DNA of 64,000 nt from Isoetes taiwanensis. Its lineage: Eukaryota > Streptophyta > Lycopodiopsida > Isoetales > Isoetaceae. The position numbers were made by a program, and so were the translations under genes. Under the pieces are notes generated by a model. The model ran no database searches. It was not told the origin of the DNA and saw nothing but the letters and a program-made list of their open reading frames with translations. Where the stretch lies: positions 61,111-125,110 of the forward strand of contig JAJEKV010000653.1 of NCBI GenBank assembly GCA_021234155.1, given 5' to 3'. This document shows positions 1-11,110 of this stretch, piece after piece (the stretch's first letter is position 1; every line of letters begins with the position of its first letter).

Positions 1-746
1 GCATACGAAATGAAATTGGAAAAAGAGGCAGCCATATGACAATGAAAGAGAATAGACCAGTGAGACTCTAAAGTGATCTTGTATGTCTTCTGAAATAGGC
101 CTAATTAGAAGTATTCTTGATGATAGTTTCCAATGTGATAACAGCAATGGCTTTCGTCCTCATCCAGAATGGCTTTCGTGCCGAGAGACTCTTCGACTTT
201 GTTGCTTTGTCTTAACAGGGATTCTAATCCAGGTCAGATACCAGAGCTTAAAGATTGGAGCGGATGTCCGAGATCCATAACCGAATCTTATGAAGGATCT
301 AAGCATAAAGACCAACCTAAAATTCCTGTTTCTACTGCCCTGAACAGAGTGTGGTTTCTTGTTCAACAGGCCTATTTCTTGTATAATGTTATGCTCCAAA
401 AATGCAATACTACGCTTTTGAGCTCCGAATTAAAACTAAGCTCGAAATCCACTCCTGCAAAGGCTCAAGGAATTTTAACGGAACCGAATTTCGGTCCCTA
501 AAAAGGAATCCCTAAATTTCTTGGAATTCTGCAAAGACTAAAAATTTAGGGCTAGACAAAGCGGAACTAAACTTCCGGCCCTTGAGGAGTAATCTGTAAA
601 TCCGTGGAATTCTGCATTTCCACAAACTGAGGGAAAACAAACCAAACGAAGGCGCACCCATCCAGATTTGCTTCCTGCACTGCCGGAGGGAAAAGGCGAA
701 GGAAAAAAAACTTACAATCTCGGCCGTCCAGCTCGGTTTAATAATA
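1..746. other. No gene recognised
   Basis: Short reading frames only, none with a recognisable domain or a convincing splice pattern. The 3' part leads into the promoter of the UPF0114 gene. Confidence 0.5.
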
Positions 747-835
747 CCACGTGGCTAGACATCTTTGTTTGATGACATGGCTCACGTTTATTGGCTACTT
801 GGGCTGCTACTTGGCGAAGCCTTACATCCACGTGG
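747..835 (+). promoter_or_regulatory. Pair of perfect G-boxes upstream of the UPF0114 gene
   Basis: Two identical palindromic CCACGTGG elements lie at 747-754 and 828-835, 81 bp apart and 42-130 bp before the chosen ATG at 877. The CACGTG G-box is a known binding site for plant bZIP and bHLH (PIF) factors and is common in light- or stress-regulated promoters. The second box is close to the ATG, so it may fall in the 5' UTR. Regulation by light is inference. Confidence 0.5.
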
Positions 836-876
836 CCACTAAGTAGATTCCAAGATATCGTTTAGAAGAGGGAGGA

Positions 877-1819
877 ATGAGTGGCGTGGGATGGAGAGCG
901 TTGGGAGCCATCTTGCCAATCCAATATGTTGCCAGAATTTCGACAGTCGGACTCTTTGTCACTGCTCCTCCTCCAAAAAAGAACCGATGCCCCAGGATAA
1001 GGAGTTCATTGGAGCTCAATGGAGCAGTGCCTCCTGCTCCAATTGATGGGCCAAATGGAGCTCGAGCACGACAACTCGAAAATACAATTGAAGAGGTAAT
1101 TTGCTTTATCCCTCAATTTCAATTCTTATAAGAACCAAGGGCTGTTTGTTTTTTATGCTATTCAGTTTCTATGTTTGGTCAGTGATGCAATTTTCTTTCA
1201 GGTCATCTTCAACTCTAGGTTTTTTACTGCTTCAGCTGTTGTTGGATCCATGGCAGGTGCTTTGCTCTGCTTCTTCAAGGTAACACACAAGATGGTTCTT
1301 TTATTAGTTCAAAACAAGTTCTCAATATCTTACTTTTTGTGTAGGGGAGCTCGTTCATATACAAGTCTTATATAGAATACTATAATTCTTGCTTGCGAGG
1401 ATTTAGCACTGGCAAAGTTGTCATGTCTCTTCTTGAAGCTTTAGGTATGTTTTCACAACCTCATAACTAGTTCTTGCACAACTCATACATTTTCCCAGTA
1501 TATGATCTCAACCCCTCATATGTACGTCATGCTTTAATTAAAAATGGCATTTGAAGAGCATATAGCCATAAAATCAAAGTTTGATCTTGAATTTGGAGAA
1601 GGGGTCCTTATTACGTGCCTCTCAAAATTTAATTCTGAAAGGAATAATGTTCAAGGTGCAATCTCCTTACTCACGTTTACTTACTATCTTATTTCAATCT
1701 AGCTCAAAAATTACGTAAAAAGCTCAATAGCCCACATTATAACATGTATACATTACTCACTTTTTGCTTGTGTTTCAAAAGCCTCTCTACTATAACCCTC
1801 ACCTCCTTCGCTTGGAGAT

Positions 1820-1850
<31 letters not shown>

Positions 1851-2645
1851 TTAACGCGTCACGCCACTGCTAGGCTGACATCAACCTGGACATGTGACCA
1901 CACACCACACTACATTGCTTGGTTGGGCCCCCCCAACCACTTTACATTTGCGTCGTGAGTTTTGACACCCAACAGATTCGGAGAGCGAAAAGGTCTCGAA
2001 CGAGACCTATAGTTCTAGACCTAGTGTGTTACCACTAGACTAAACGCCAGAAAAAAAAATGAAAGGAAGTGATTATGTCTGAAATATCATTATGTGTAGA
2101 AGACGTTTTAATTGTACATTCAAAGTTATAATTAAATACCATCTACTGCATCCTCATACACTTCCATTATTCTCTTCTACCTCCATCACATTTCCATTCG
2201 TAATGCAATAGCTGAATATTTATTATTTTCCTTGCAGATGTTTATCTTATGGGTACTGTTATGCTTATTTTTGGAATGGGTCTATATGAGCTCTTTATTG
2301 CTAGAGGGCAACGTAGAAAAGTATGCAACTCAAATTTTTTTGGAGTCTTCCCTCTTCAGGTACAACTTATTTACTATGCAAGTTGATTTTGCTTCAAGTG
2401 CCCCATGTGATTAAGGTCACATTTTCTAGGAACAACCAAGATGGCTCAAAATAACATCATTGGAAGAGTTGAAAACAAAACTTGGCCATGTCATCGTAAT
2501 GGCACTTTTTGTTGGGATGTTTGACAAGAGCAAGAAAGTACCAGTCCACAATACTGTAGATCTTCTTTATCTTTCAGCATCAATGTTGTTGGCCTCTGCA
2601 TGTCTATTTCTTCTTTCAAAACTCCACTCGAATTCAAAGGAATAA
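877..2645 (+). CDS. UPF0114 family membrane protein, probably plastid-targeted; five exons
   Basis: Proposed CDS: join 877-1095, 1202-1279, 1345-1444, 2238-2359, 2430-2645, 735 nt, 244 aa. All four introns have GT-AG ends and all phases agree. After about 50 residues of basic, Ser/Pro-containing leader (possible plastid transit peptide), the conserved part begins with an acidic segment ending LENTIEE and the first hydrophobic helix (VVGSMAGALLCFF). Family blocks follow: MSLLEALDVYLMGTVML, IFGMGLYELFIA, then WLKITSLEELKTKLGHVIVM and a last hydrophobic helix ending LFLLSKLHSN. These match the plant UPF0114 proteins related to bacterial YqhA. The molecular function is unknown. Three to four membrane helices are expected. 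No stop or frameshift is seen, so the gene looks intact. The start is the first ATG in frame with exon 2; the true N-terminus is the least certain part. Confidence 0.88.
1824..1850. repeat. (GATA)n microsatellite in intron 3 of the UPF0114 gene
   Basis: About 6.75 perfect GATA units. The surrounding 793-bp intron is the longest of the gene and shows no coding exon. Confidence 0.9.
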
Positions 2646-4379
2646 CTCCTTAAAATTAAGGCTAAGTTGTACTTTTGACTTATTAACTAATTTGATATAT
2701 TGCTCCAATGCCATATGTTCAATGTGAAATGTCCAATAAGTATATTGTTGGAATATAGTTGGTTAGATCCACGTAAAAAATATTCACTAATATTGGTGGT
2801 TGAGAATTAAACTGAATATCATCCACTGAGAGCAGATGGTCTACGGGACCCAAATAAAGAACATCTGGACTAGAACTGTACAAGATTAAAAAACCTCTGC
2901 TCCTATGGGTTTTCAAGGAAAAAAAACTTAATAGTAATAAGTCTCTGATGAACTGTACAATTTGAACATATCAATCTAATGATCGAGGGCATAATGGAGC
3001 CCTCGTGTCTATTATCTCCAGGATCTAAGATGCCAGTGTGTAAACCAAAAGTACATTCATGAGTATATGTACAGTGGTTGGTTAAGTGTAACCAACCTGT
3101 CAAATCATGCCCATATAGGTGAAAACATTGGGCAGTGCTGAAGGGTATAGCTCTCATCTTCAATAAGTCCCAAGGGGTAGCATTGGCAAACCCTGTTTTC
3201 TCACTTTTTTAGGGTACATCTGCCTGTCTCGAATTAGAGCAAGAGTCATGAAAGAACCCACAAAGCAAAGGCATGAAGTGCGTCACAAAGACTATCAACT
3301 AGGTCCAAGTGGAGAATCAACTCATCAAGCAATCTTAAGTCATATCTCAACATCCATCTCAAACAATAAGGCACTAAGATCACAAAAACGCATCTCTACT
3401 CACAACTAATCAAGTCATGAAGTGAGGCACCATTACCCGGGGAGGGTTACAATTCATCAATAAAAAAGCTCAACAAAATCAAAGCCATGAGAACATATCC
3501 ACTTAGAGCCTAGTGCTGGTCTAGGGACCTTTTGGACACCATTTCTACTGTCTCTTAACTCAAATTCAGACTCTAATTGGTCCCAAAGGATCTTAAGTGG
3601 CCGAAGGAAGTGAAACTTTTTCCATATGCATGTCTTGATTATGAGATGGAGTGCGAATGGATGCAATTGCTCCACGCCTTTTCATGGATAATGTGTTGAC
3701 AAGTACCGCTGCGAACCCCTGGCAAGCATAAGATTAATCTGGCTTTTGTAGTGAGAGAAAGAGATGTTCTCCTAATCATTAGAAGCCTATATATGCTTTT
3801 TTGAATTGGATTGAATTGAATTAAATTAAATTGATTTTTAATGTCCAAGGAGACTAAGAGGTCTATGGAACCAATATAAAAATGGGCACACGCCCATACT
3901 ATACAAGATTAAAGAACGCTCGCCCCAATGGGTTTTCAACAGAAATACCTTGATGGTAGTAAGCTCATTGATGAATATTTACATAATCAATTTTCTTATT
4001 CGTATAGCAGTGAAGAGGCATGTATCCCTTAGGCTGTTAAACAGGAACATGAACGAAAGGGATCAATCATCATGTCATTCTCGTCTTCTTTTTTCTTGCA
4101 TTTTTTTGCGGTGTGTGTCGAGTATATAAACGAATCGAAGCTAGGCAATATGTGCAAATGAAGCATCTGAAATATAACTGCCAATTGGACATAGCTGGGC
4201 TCGTCTGTCCAGGACCTCCACGATACAAGATATAGTCTCATCTCTATGAGCATCTGCAAAAGCACATGTAGTGGCTGAATAGGTATAGCCAAACTGATAT
4301 ATCATGCTCGAATAGCCACCAATGCTGGATAAAGTTAAAGAGTATCCATTGTTTAAATTTGGTTTTCCCAACGGGTGGA
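2646..4379. other. Intergenic; two diverged copies of the GGGTTTTC module, no gene
   Basis: No domain or spliced reading frame found. Stretches at about 2883-2930 and 3903-3950 share the order GATTAAA, GC-rich word, GGGTTTTC, then A-run, with the R-family module seen again at 5717, 10448, 13100, 33160 and 50093. These two are the oldest-looking copies. Confidence 0.45.
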
Positions 4380-4440
4380 TTTTTTTTTTTTTTTTTTTTT
4401 TTTTGGGTTGCCCGTAGGGCAACCCTTAGGGAGTATGAAG
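4380..4440 (-). mobile_element. Poly(A) 3' end of a retroposon on the minus strand
   Basis: A run of 25 T on the plus strand (4380-4404) follows a perfect stem-loop, GGGTTGCCC-GTA-GGGCAACCC (4405-4425). Read on the minus strand this is a hairpin directly before a poly(A) tail, the usual layout of a LINE or SINE 3' end. The 5' end could not be placed and no reverse transcriptase is visible next to it. Confidence 0.55.
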
Positions 4441-5506
4441 CAAGACGGATAGAGGGCCGCGATTGAAGAATCTTGCGGCATATTCGTCATCGACGGCTGT
4501 GGAATTTTGGGATTTGAGGGACCCCTCAATACACTTAGACGGCGTGGATTTTACACGAGCTTGGCGGAGGGTGGGGATGTGGTCGGCAGATCTTTCAGGC
4601 TCCGAGCCTGTCGTCCACTGGTGTCTAAATTCTTCCTTGATCGGTTGTCTGTGGTATTTTGGCGGAATTGCTAGTGCAGCAGGAGTGTGACCGTGGAATT
4701 TGTAGATTCAGCGATTTTTGTTTTGTAGGCTTGTGGGTTTGGCATGCCTCTGTTTTATGCCTTGATATGGCCTGGCGGAACGGTGGTCGGGGGGATCGGT
4801 TTATTTCGAGCAAGGGAGGGTCGTTTTAATAAAGGGTTTTAGTCTCTCTGTTTTTGCGTTGCTAGGTTTCTTGCGGAGGACATGGCCGATCGCTTAATCG
4901 GCTTGCACCGCCATGGTCATGCTTGGTGGAGGCCTCTGGAACAAAGCTTTCCATGGCTAATCAAATTTTGTAAGTATGTGTTTTATTTGGCATTTTCTAC
5001 CTTATGGGTTCTCTTTCTGTCGGTCATATTTTCTAACGAAGTTTTTCTTCCGGGTTAAATGCGGCTCAGGTCCTGTTTGGTGTTCTCTGCATTTCCATGC
5101 CAGGTCCATTTGGCCCAACAATTTCGGTTTTAGGTTGTTGGTACGGTTGGTAAAGCTTCAATTAATTTTAATGAGAGATGGAACATGTAGCATAGTTGAT
5201 GGCCCGAAGCAAAATCGGTAGATGCCTCTAAACTTCAAGAGTGGGAGATCGGAGATAGAAAAGCCATAACCACGATTGGTTTGGCGAAGGCTCACGTTCA
5301 CCTTGTGGACAAAAGGCTCCAAATATAAGCTGGGATACCTTAGTGGAAGCATTTGGCGGCAAGGGAAAGAGTCGTGAGTTGGCATTGAAGCAACAAGTGT
5401 TTGATGTGGTGAGTGTTGGAATAGCAAGGTTGAAGGCGTGAGTGTCGATGAGAAGATCAAATGGCGATATTATTGAAAGCATTAGCTCCCGATGTCTCTT
5501 ATTGAA
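4441..5506. other. Unassigned, possible body of the poly(A) retroposon
   Basis: Reading frames on both strands are short and match no family I know. The stretch could be the 5' continuation of the minus-strand retroposon ending at 4380, but nothing coding confirms it. Confidence 0.3.
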
Positions 5507-6572
5507 GATTCTCGAATGGGGCTCGCATGAAACCAACAAACGCCTCGATAGATAGGCTTCTCATTCATCTCGTGATTTTCTACAATGGTGATAAGTGGGT
5601 AGCCGCACACATGCGAACTACCCACGAAAAATAAAGGAAAATCCAATTATATCATTTGGACCCCAAAACTACAATGCTAATAGATGAGTGGTTGATGTAC
5701 TGCCGAAAGCTTATCCGGGATTAAAAAACCCAGCCCTTCGGGTTTTCGAGGAAAACCCTAGTGATAAGCCTTCGACGGGGGCTTGGACAAGCGTAAGGCA
5801 TAGAAATGGCTCCCAAAACCCCCCCGCATGGAGAAGTCGAAACGGATGATGCCGCCAACCCGCACGCACATCACCAACACAACAACGAGACAACACAAAC
5901 ATACCGGAGGATAGCATCACCCGGGGTGGAAAAAGCATCACCCCGGGTGGAAGAAAACATGATAAACAGAAATTTGTGCACAATACAATAAACAAAGAAG
6001 GGGGGGAGGGTGGGTTCAAAGAGAATAAGGTACTGCTGAGAGAAGAGGAAGCGCCGATGAGACGTTGATGCAGAACCGTGCCTAAAATACCGAAACCCCA
6101 ACCAGAGAGGGCATGCGCCGCATGCATGCATGCAAGACATGCATGCTCGCCCCATCCTAGAATGTCGATCCGATGTCTCGGATCGAGGCGATTCTAGAAT
6201 GGGGCTCGCAGATGAAACCAACAAACCGCCCGAATACCGCAGAGAACTTCCTTATCAAACTAGAATCGAGGACTTAAGGTCACAGGATGATGAAGGCTAA
6301 AAGAAGGCCGAGGTCGAGAAAGGACATGCCACAAAGATGACGTAAACATAAATGGGCCAAACCAAGCGGGAAGAAGCCCCTCCCCGCCGGAAACAAATCA
6401 AAGAGAATAAAGATGCTGGCGAGAAGAGGAAGGCGTGAGACGTTGATGCGTTGAACTGCGCCTAAAATCTGAAACCCCAACTGAGAGAGGGCATGCGCCG
6501 CATGCATGCATGCAAGACATGCATGCTCGCCCCATCCTAGAATGTCGATCTGATGTCTCGGATCGAGGCGAT
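5507..6572 (-). mobile_element. R-family repeat element, minus-strand copy with two hairpin units
   Basis: This copy is an inverted relative of 9613-10711 and a direct relative of 49918-50865. In plus-strand order it has: a block starting near 5550 (CTTCTCATTCATCTC), the module with GGGTTTTCGAGGAAAACCC at about 5740, a G-rich stretch near 6000, then two units (about 6010-6260 and 6370-6572). Each unit contains a GCATGC-rich run and a hairpin around CGATC...GATCG. No protein is encoded. The layout looks like a non-autonomous retroelement, but target duplications were not found. Both boundaries come from comparison with the copy at 9613-10711. Confidence 0.65.
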
Positions 6573-7810
6573 TGTGGATAGGTTCGAACTAGGCAACCTT
6601 TAGAAGGGGTTCCTACTGACTGAATGCTATTGTAAATCAAAGTTTCTCTTTACCATATTATTATTGCCATTGTTTCTGGCTATGAGACTTTGCAAGTATT
6701 CCAAAAGATGCCTTCACCGAGAGCTGTGGAGATTGTGGAAGGAAACTCCATGTGAGTGCTGGGCACTTTTTTGCAAGTTGGTACAGAACATAGATTTTTT
6801 TTGTATAGCTACATGCAAAGGAAAGGCATCATAGGTTTGATTCTACGTCTCTGGACTGCATCATGCAAGTAGTCATAGGTGTATGTCAGTATTTGCCTAA
6901 GATTGATTCATTGATGAATGCTTAAAAAGCATGTCGGTGATTGGAAAATGATGATCGCATTTTTGGACCTTAAGGGTTGGCCACGCACATAGCCCTTTGC
7001 TATGCAAGGCCATTGTTTGTCTTTATAAGGGGTCTCCTTTTGCTTTCTCATTTCCATCTTTAATTATAAGTTAAGGGAATAAATCTCTATGGCACATTAT
7101 TCAAAAGCATTCATTGTTTTAAAAGAAAACTATGTGATGCAATCACGGGGAGGTGCGGGGAAGATCTTTGTCTTGTGATGTTGTCGTTGCTAGTCACATT
7201 GTTGCCATCGTCTGAGGGGAAAAAGGATAGCTTTGGTTCTCATTGTGAGTTTTCTGCATGTAGGTATCTGTCTTTAATAGAAGCAGATCTCAGGGAATAT
7301 ATGTCTCAGGGAATATATGTGGGAATCAGAATCCTATCATCCTTCCTAGAACATTTAAGGTAAATTTCTTCTTTTTAGAGTTTTGCCTCATAGTGAACAC
7401 AACAAGGATGCTTAAGCTATTTGTCAATGTGATAGTGTTAATAATGAAGTGGACGGTATGCATTTTAGGAGACACATATTAGCTCGGAGTAGATCAATTT
7501 GTTAACTGTCTGTGGTGAAATCATTCTACAGGTGTATCAGAAATACAGTACATACGGCAAGCTACTACTGCTTTGTTAACATCCACAGCTTGGAGCAAAG
7601 TTGGTAAACAAAGTAGATTTGTTGCAACGTTCCTTTTATTCCGTACCTTGTAGAAGCTCCATCATGAGCTCCATCTGAGTATAGAAATTATATATGCATT
7701 TGAATCCATGAGTAAATCCAGTGGTTGAAAATATTATTAGGTCTTATAATGTTCATGAATATTACAAATTTACACATTTGATACCTAACTTATAATGGTA
7801 CTCTATGCAG
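6573..7810. other. No gene recognised
   Basis: Possible remains of upstream exons of the quinone oxidoreductase fragment were looked for here, and none could be supported. Short open stretches (for example 7175-7363) lack known motifs. Confidence 0.4.
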
Positions 7811-8235
7811 CTAGCAAAACTTGCTGGTGCTCATGTAACAGCCACATGTGGGGCACGGAATGTTGAGTTAATCAAAAGCCTAGGTGCTGATGAAGTGCTA
7901 GACTACAAGACTCCAGAAGGGATTGCATTAAAGAGCCCTTCGAGTTGCAAATTTAATGTCGTCATTCATTGCGCTTAGCGGGGATTCCTTGGTCTACATT
8001 TCAGCATGTTCTTGCTAGAAGAGCAGTAGTGGTCGATCTTACTGCTACTTTAGGTGCAATCATGAGGAGTGGTCTTATGTTCCTTACCTTGGCAAAGCAA
8101 AAGTTGCTAAAAGATGGTAAATTGAAAACGATAGTTGATTCCAAGTACACCTTAGCAGATCTTGAGCAAGCATGGACAAAGTGTTCTGAACGACATGCTA
8201 CAGGCAAAATCTTAGTGGAAATAGCCAAACTATGA
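7811..8235 (+). pseudogene. Chloroplast-envelope quinone oxidoreductase homolog (ceQORH-like), last-exon fragment
   Basis: The translation from 7811 begins LAKLAGAHVTATCGARNVE, then KSLGADEVLDYKTPEG, the cofactor-binding region of zinc-less MDR quinone oxidoreductases of the plant ceQORH type. An acceptor-like ATGCAG ends at 7810, so this looks like a true exon start. After VVIHCA the frame meets TAG at about 7977; a one-base excess (four bases where three are expected) shifts the rest into another frame. That frame reads AGIPWSTFQHVLA and ends normally with DLEQAWTKCSERHATGKILV before TGA at 8233. The catalytic N-terminal half was not found upstream. It is therefore called a pseudogene; a sequencing error at 7977 would weaken this. 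Confidence 0.8.
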
Positions 8236-9329
8236 TTCTGTACATTGTGGCTGATGGCTTATTGATTTTTGAACTTTTATGTATTTATTCCTTTGTATAT
8301 TTCTGTTATTGTAATTCAATACTAGTTTGTTCCATTTTTCTAGATTTATCTTCACTCTTATAATGCGCGATACAACAGACAGACACTCCGTACCAGAACA
8401 ACTACAAAAAGTGATTCTAGGGACAATCATCATGTAATAAACCGAGCATCTTAAATATCATCTTGAACCAAAGAAAATACAGGATGTGTTTGTGGACAAA
8501 GAGTTTTTTCTGTGTTGTGATGTTAAAGTCAAAGCACATGGAGTTTTTTCGGATTTTATGTTGGTTCAAACATGACGATGGATGATATTCTAAAGCTGTA
8601 ATAAACACTCTTTTAGTTACATTTGATGAAACTACCTCTCATCTCGTTTATGACTTCTCTTCAAGTACAAATTTTTCTTAAACGAGGGACTTAGGCATTT
8701 TTAGTTTACACTAGTTTGCTTCGTATTTCCAATCCACGTTGTAGATTGTTGATAACACATGAAGCATTGTCCTTTAATGTTCCTTCCCATCCCATGTTTG
8801 CTGGCCTCAAGGGGTGTTATTGGCCATTGCACTAAATGTTTTACATCATATGTGTTGAATGGATGTAAACACAATGGACTTAGTGATTATAATGGTCAAT
8901 TACAATGGTCAATTGTAGACGCATCAATGGGCCTTGCAAAGGAAGGAAGGAAAGAAGGTCAACCCATTGATGCGTTAGCATCTTGTTTTCCTTATGTTTT
9001 GGGATTTTCCAAGGTAAGAACATTTGCCGATTTTCAAAAGTCAAAAGCTTCTTTCTATGGTTTTGAATGGGGACGTGTCATGCATGCTTTGTTAGATTAT
9101 ATATGCATTTCGGCACCAGTCTGATAATCTGGCTGAAAATTTCCTTTTTTGGCTATGCAAGGATGATAGGAACCCCGTATGCATATCGCGATTCTTGAAT
9201 TGTTTTAGTGGAGTTTTTTAGAGCCTAATAGCAAATATATCTGCTTTATCTCTTCTTTTCTAGACCTGTCCTCTTCCTTTATCACTTTCTGCGATTCCTC
9301 ACAACTATGAGAATCTTAAAACTGAATGT
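8236..9329. other. No clear gene; one open frame of unknown nature
   Basis: A 121-aa open frame at 8759-9124 (plus) has no motif that I recognise. It contains a short tandem word (AATGGTCAATTACAATGGTCAATT) and is not supported as a gene. Confidence 0.35.
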
Positions 9330-11110
9330 TGTCTCCTCCACTGCCATAATTTCAGGACAAGTTCAAAATGGGTATAATAAGAATAGAATAGGATTTTGGA
9401 AGCTCTTGAACTTTTCTAAATAATGCAGCATAAGAGTGTGATGCCAAACATTATTTCCTTTGCAACGATTCTGGATGCATGTTCTGTTCAAACTAGCATG
9501 ACTAAAGGAAAATAGATTCATGCTTCCATCATTGATCGTGGTCTTAAAACAAAAGTTATTATAGCTTCTTCGCTTATTGATTTTTATGGGAAGTTTAAGT
9601 GCATAGATAATGTCGCCTGATTCGTGGCGGAACCGGCATTCTTGTTTCAAGGCGAGCATGCATGCATTGCATCGTCGCGTATGCATGCATCGCATGCGTT
9701 TTTGGGTAAATTCTTCGGTTGGGCGTTTGCTACTTATTATGGAATTCTTCATCGACGTTTCATCTACGCTTTCCTCTTCTCTCAGTGATTTCTTATTCTC
9801 TTTGAATTGTTTCAAAGGCGGGAGGGGCTTCTTCTGCCGGTTTGGCCAATTGGCGTTGCTTTCTGGCTGTCCTTCCAGGCCTTTAGCCTTCATCCTGTGA
9901 CCGCCGTAATCGATCCTAGTTTGTTAAGGAAGTCCTTTGGCATTCGGGCTTTGTTGGTTTCATGCGTCGCCGGTGCAAGAATGTCGTCGATTCGCGTAGC
10001 GAATCGGCATTCTTGCTCAAGACGAGCATGCATGCATTGCATGCGTCGCATGCATGCATCGCATGCGTTTTGGGTCGTTCTTCCGGTTGGGCGTTTGCTA
10101 CTTATTGCGGAATTCTTCATCGACGTTTCATCGGCGCTTCCTCTTTCTCTCAGTATTACCTTATTCTCTTTGAACCCACCCTCCCCCTTTTCTTCTTCTT
10201 CTTCTTCTTCTTTGTTTTATTATATTTTGTACAAGTTATGTTTTTCATGTTTTTTTCCACCGGTGGGTGATGCTTTTTTCCTACTTGGGGTGATGCTCTT
10301 CTCCTCGGTATGTTTCTCGTTTGTTGTGTTGGTGATGTGCGTTTATTTTGGGTTGGCTTAGCCATCCGTTTTGACTTCTCCATGCGGGGGTTTTGGGAGC
10401 GATTCTATGCCTTACGTTTTGTCTAAGCCCCTGTCAAGGCTTATCACTAGGGTTTTCCTCCCGAAAACCCGAAGCGGTAAGGGTTTTTTAATCCCGTGAT
10501 AAGCTTTCGGAGGTACATCGACCACTCATCTATTAGCATTGTATTTGGTTTTGGGGTCCAAATGATATAATTGGATTTTCCTTTATTTTTCGTGGGTAGT
10601 TCGGCATGTGTGCGGCTATCCACTCCATCCACCATTGTAGAAATCTGAGATGAATGAGAAGCCTATCTATGGGCGCTTTGTTGGTTTCATGCGAAGTAGC
10701 AATGCAAGAATGCATGCTCAATATTTGATAATGTTTTTGAGCAAAATGTGGTTCTATGGATCGCCTACGCTTTGTTCCATTTTTGAATGTGGAAAATTGG
10801 AAATTTCACGTGCCATGTTTGAGCAAATGCTTATACGAAATTAAATCTCCTACCCTTATGAAGTTCGTTTGTTAGTATCATCTTTGCTCTCGAGCCATGC
10901 TAGTCGCTTAATGAAGGTACGCCATTTTTCTGTTTCTATGAGTCAAGACTACAATATAACGCCAATGGTCGAAAGCATTATAATTCCATCATTACCTACT
11001 TGAGCGAAAGGCTTATGTTGAAGTAGTAGAGAATTTGATCAAAATTATGCCATTTCAGCCCACTCAAACATCTTGGACGACATTGCTTAGTGTTTGTAGA
11101 GTAAGGCGCA
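9330..11110 (+). pseudogene. Pentatricopeptide repeat (PPR) protein pseudogene split by an R element
   Basis: Two coding pieces flank 9613-10711. The left piece reads TAIISGQVQNGYN, EALELF, then MPNIISFATILDACS, IHASIIDRGLKTKV and ASSLIDFYGKF, the usual plant PLS-class PPR pattern, with at least two in-frame stops (after EALELF and after MTKGK). The right piece resumes at about 10712 as ACSIFDNVFEQNVVLW, which matches the PPR words that follow YGK in such proteins. Near 11030 it reads MPFQPTQTSWTTLLSVCRV, as in PPR/E-domain proteins. PPR proteins act in organelle RNA editing and processing. This copy is dead through stops, frameshifts and the insertion. Confidence 0.75.
9613..10711 (+). mobile_element. 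R-family repeat element inserted in the PPR pseudogene
   Basis: The PPR reading on each side brackets this copy. It carries a first unit (about 9613-9957), a second unit (about 9958-10190), a (CTT)n stretch at about 10194-10212, the GGGTTTTC module on the minus strand at 10448-10498, and a terminal block ending near GGTTTCATGCGAAGTAGC. Units share GCATGC-rich runs and the sentence TTGGGCGTTTGCTACTTATT. At 9975-10016 there is a near-perfect hairpin (GCAAGAATG/CATTCTTGC outside, CGATTCG/CGAATCG inside). No reading frame looks like a transposon protein, so it is non-autonomous. Confidence 0.7.

Noticed and set aside
160-501. Overlapping open frames on both strands near the start
   Set aside because: No motif, no splice support; overlapping frames in both strands are expected by chance.
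6574-6600. GGTTCGAACT word resembling a tRNA B-box
   Set aside because: No A-box, acceptor stem or anticodon arm can be folded around it.
9650-10075. GCATGC-rich runs looking like a regular array
   Set aside because: Simple GCATGC/CATGCA repetition inside R units, without constant repeats and unique spacers; not a CRISPR.
10156-10383. Lys-rich minus-strand frame
   Set aside because: Translation of the CTT microsatellite in the R element.
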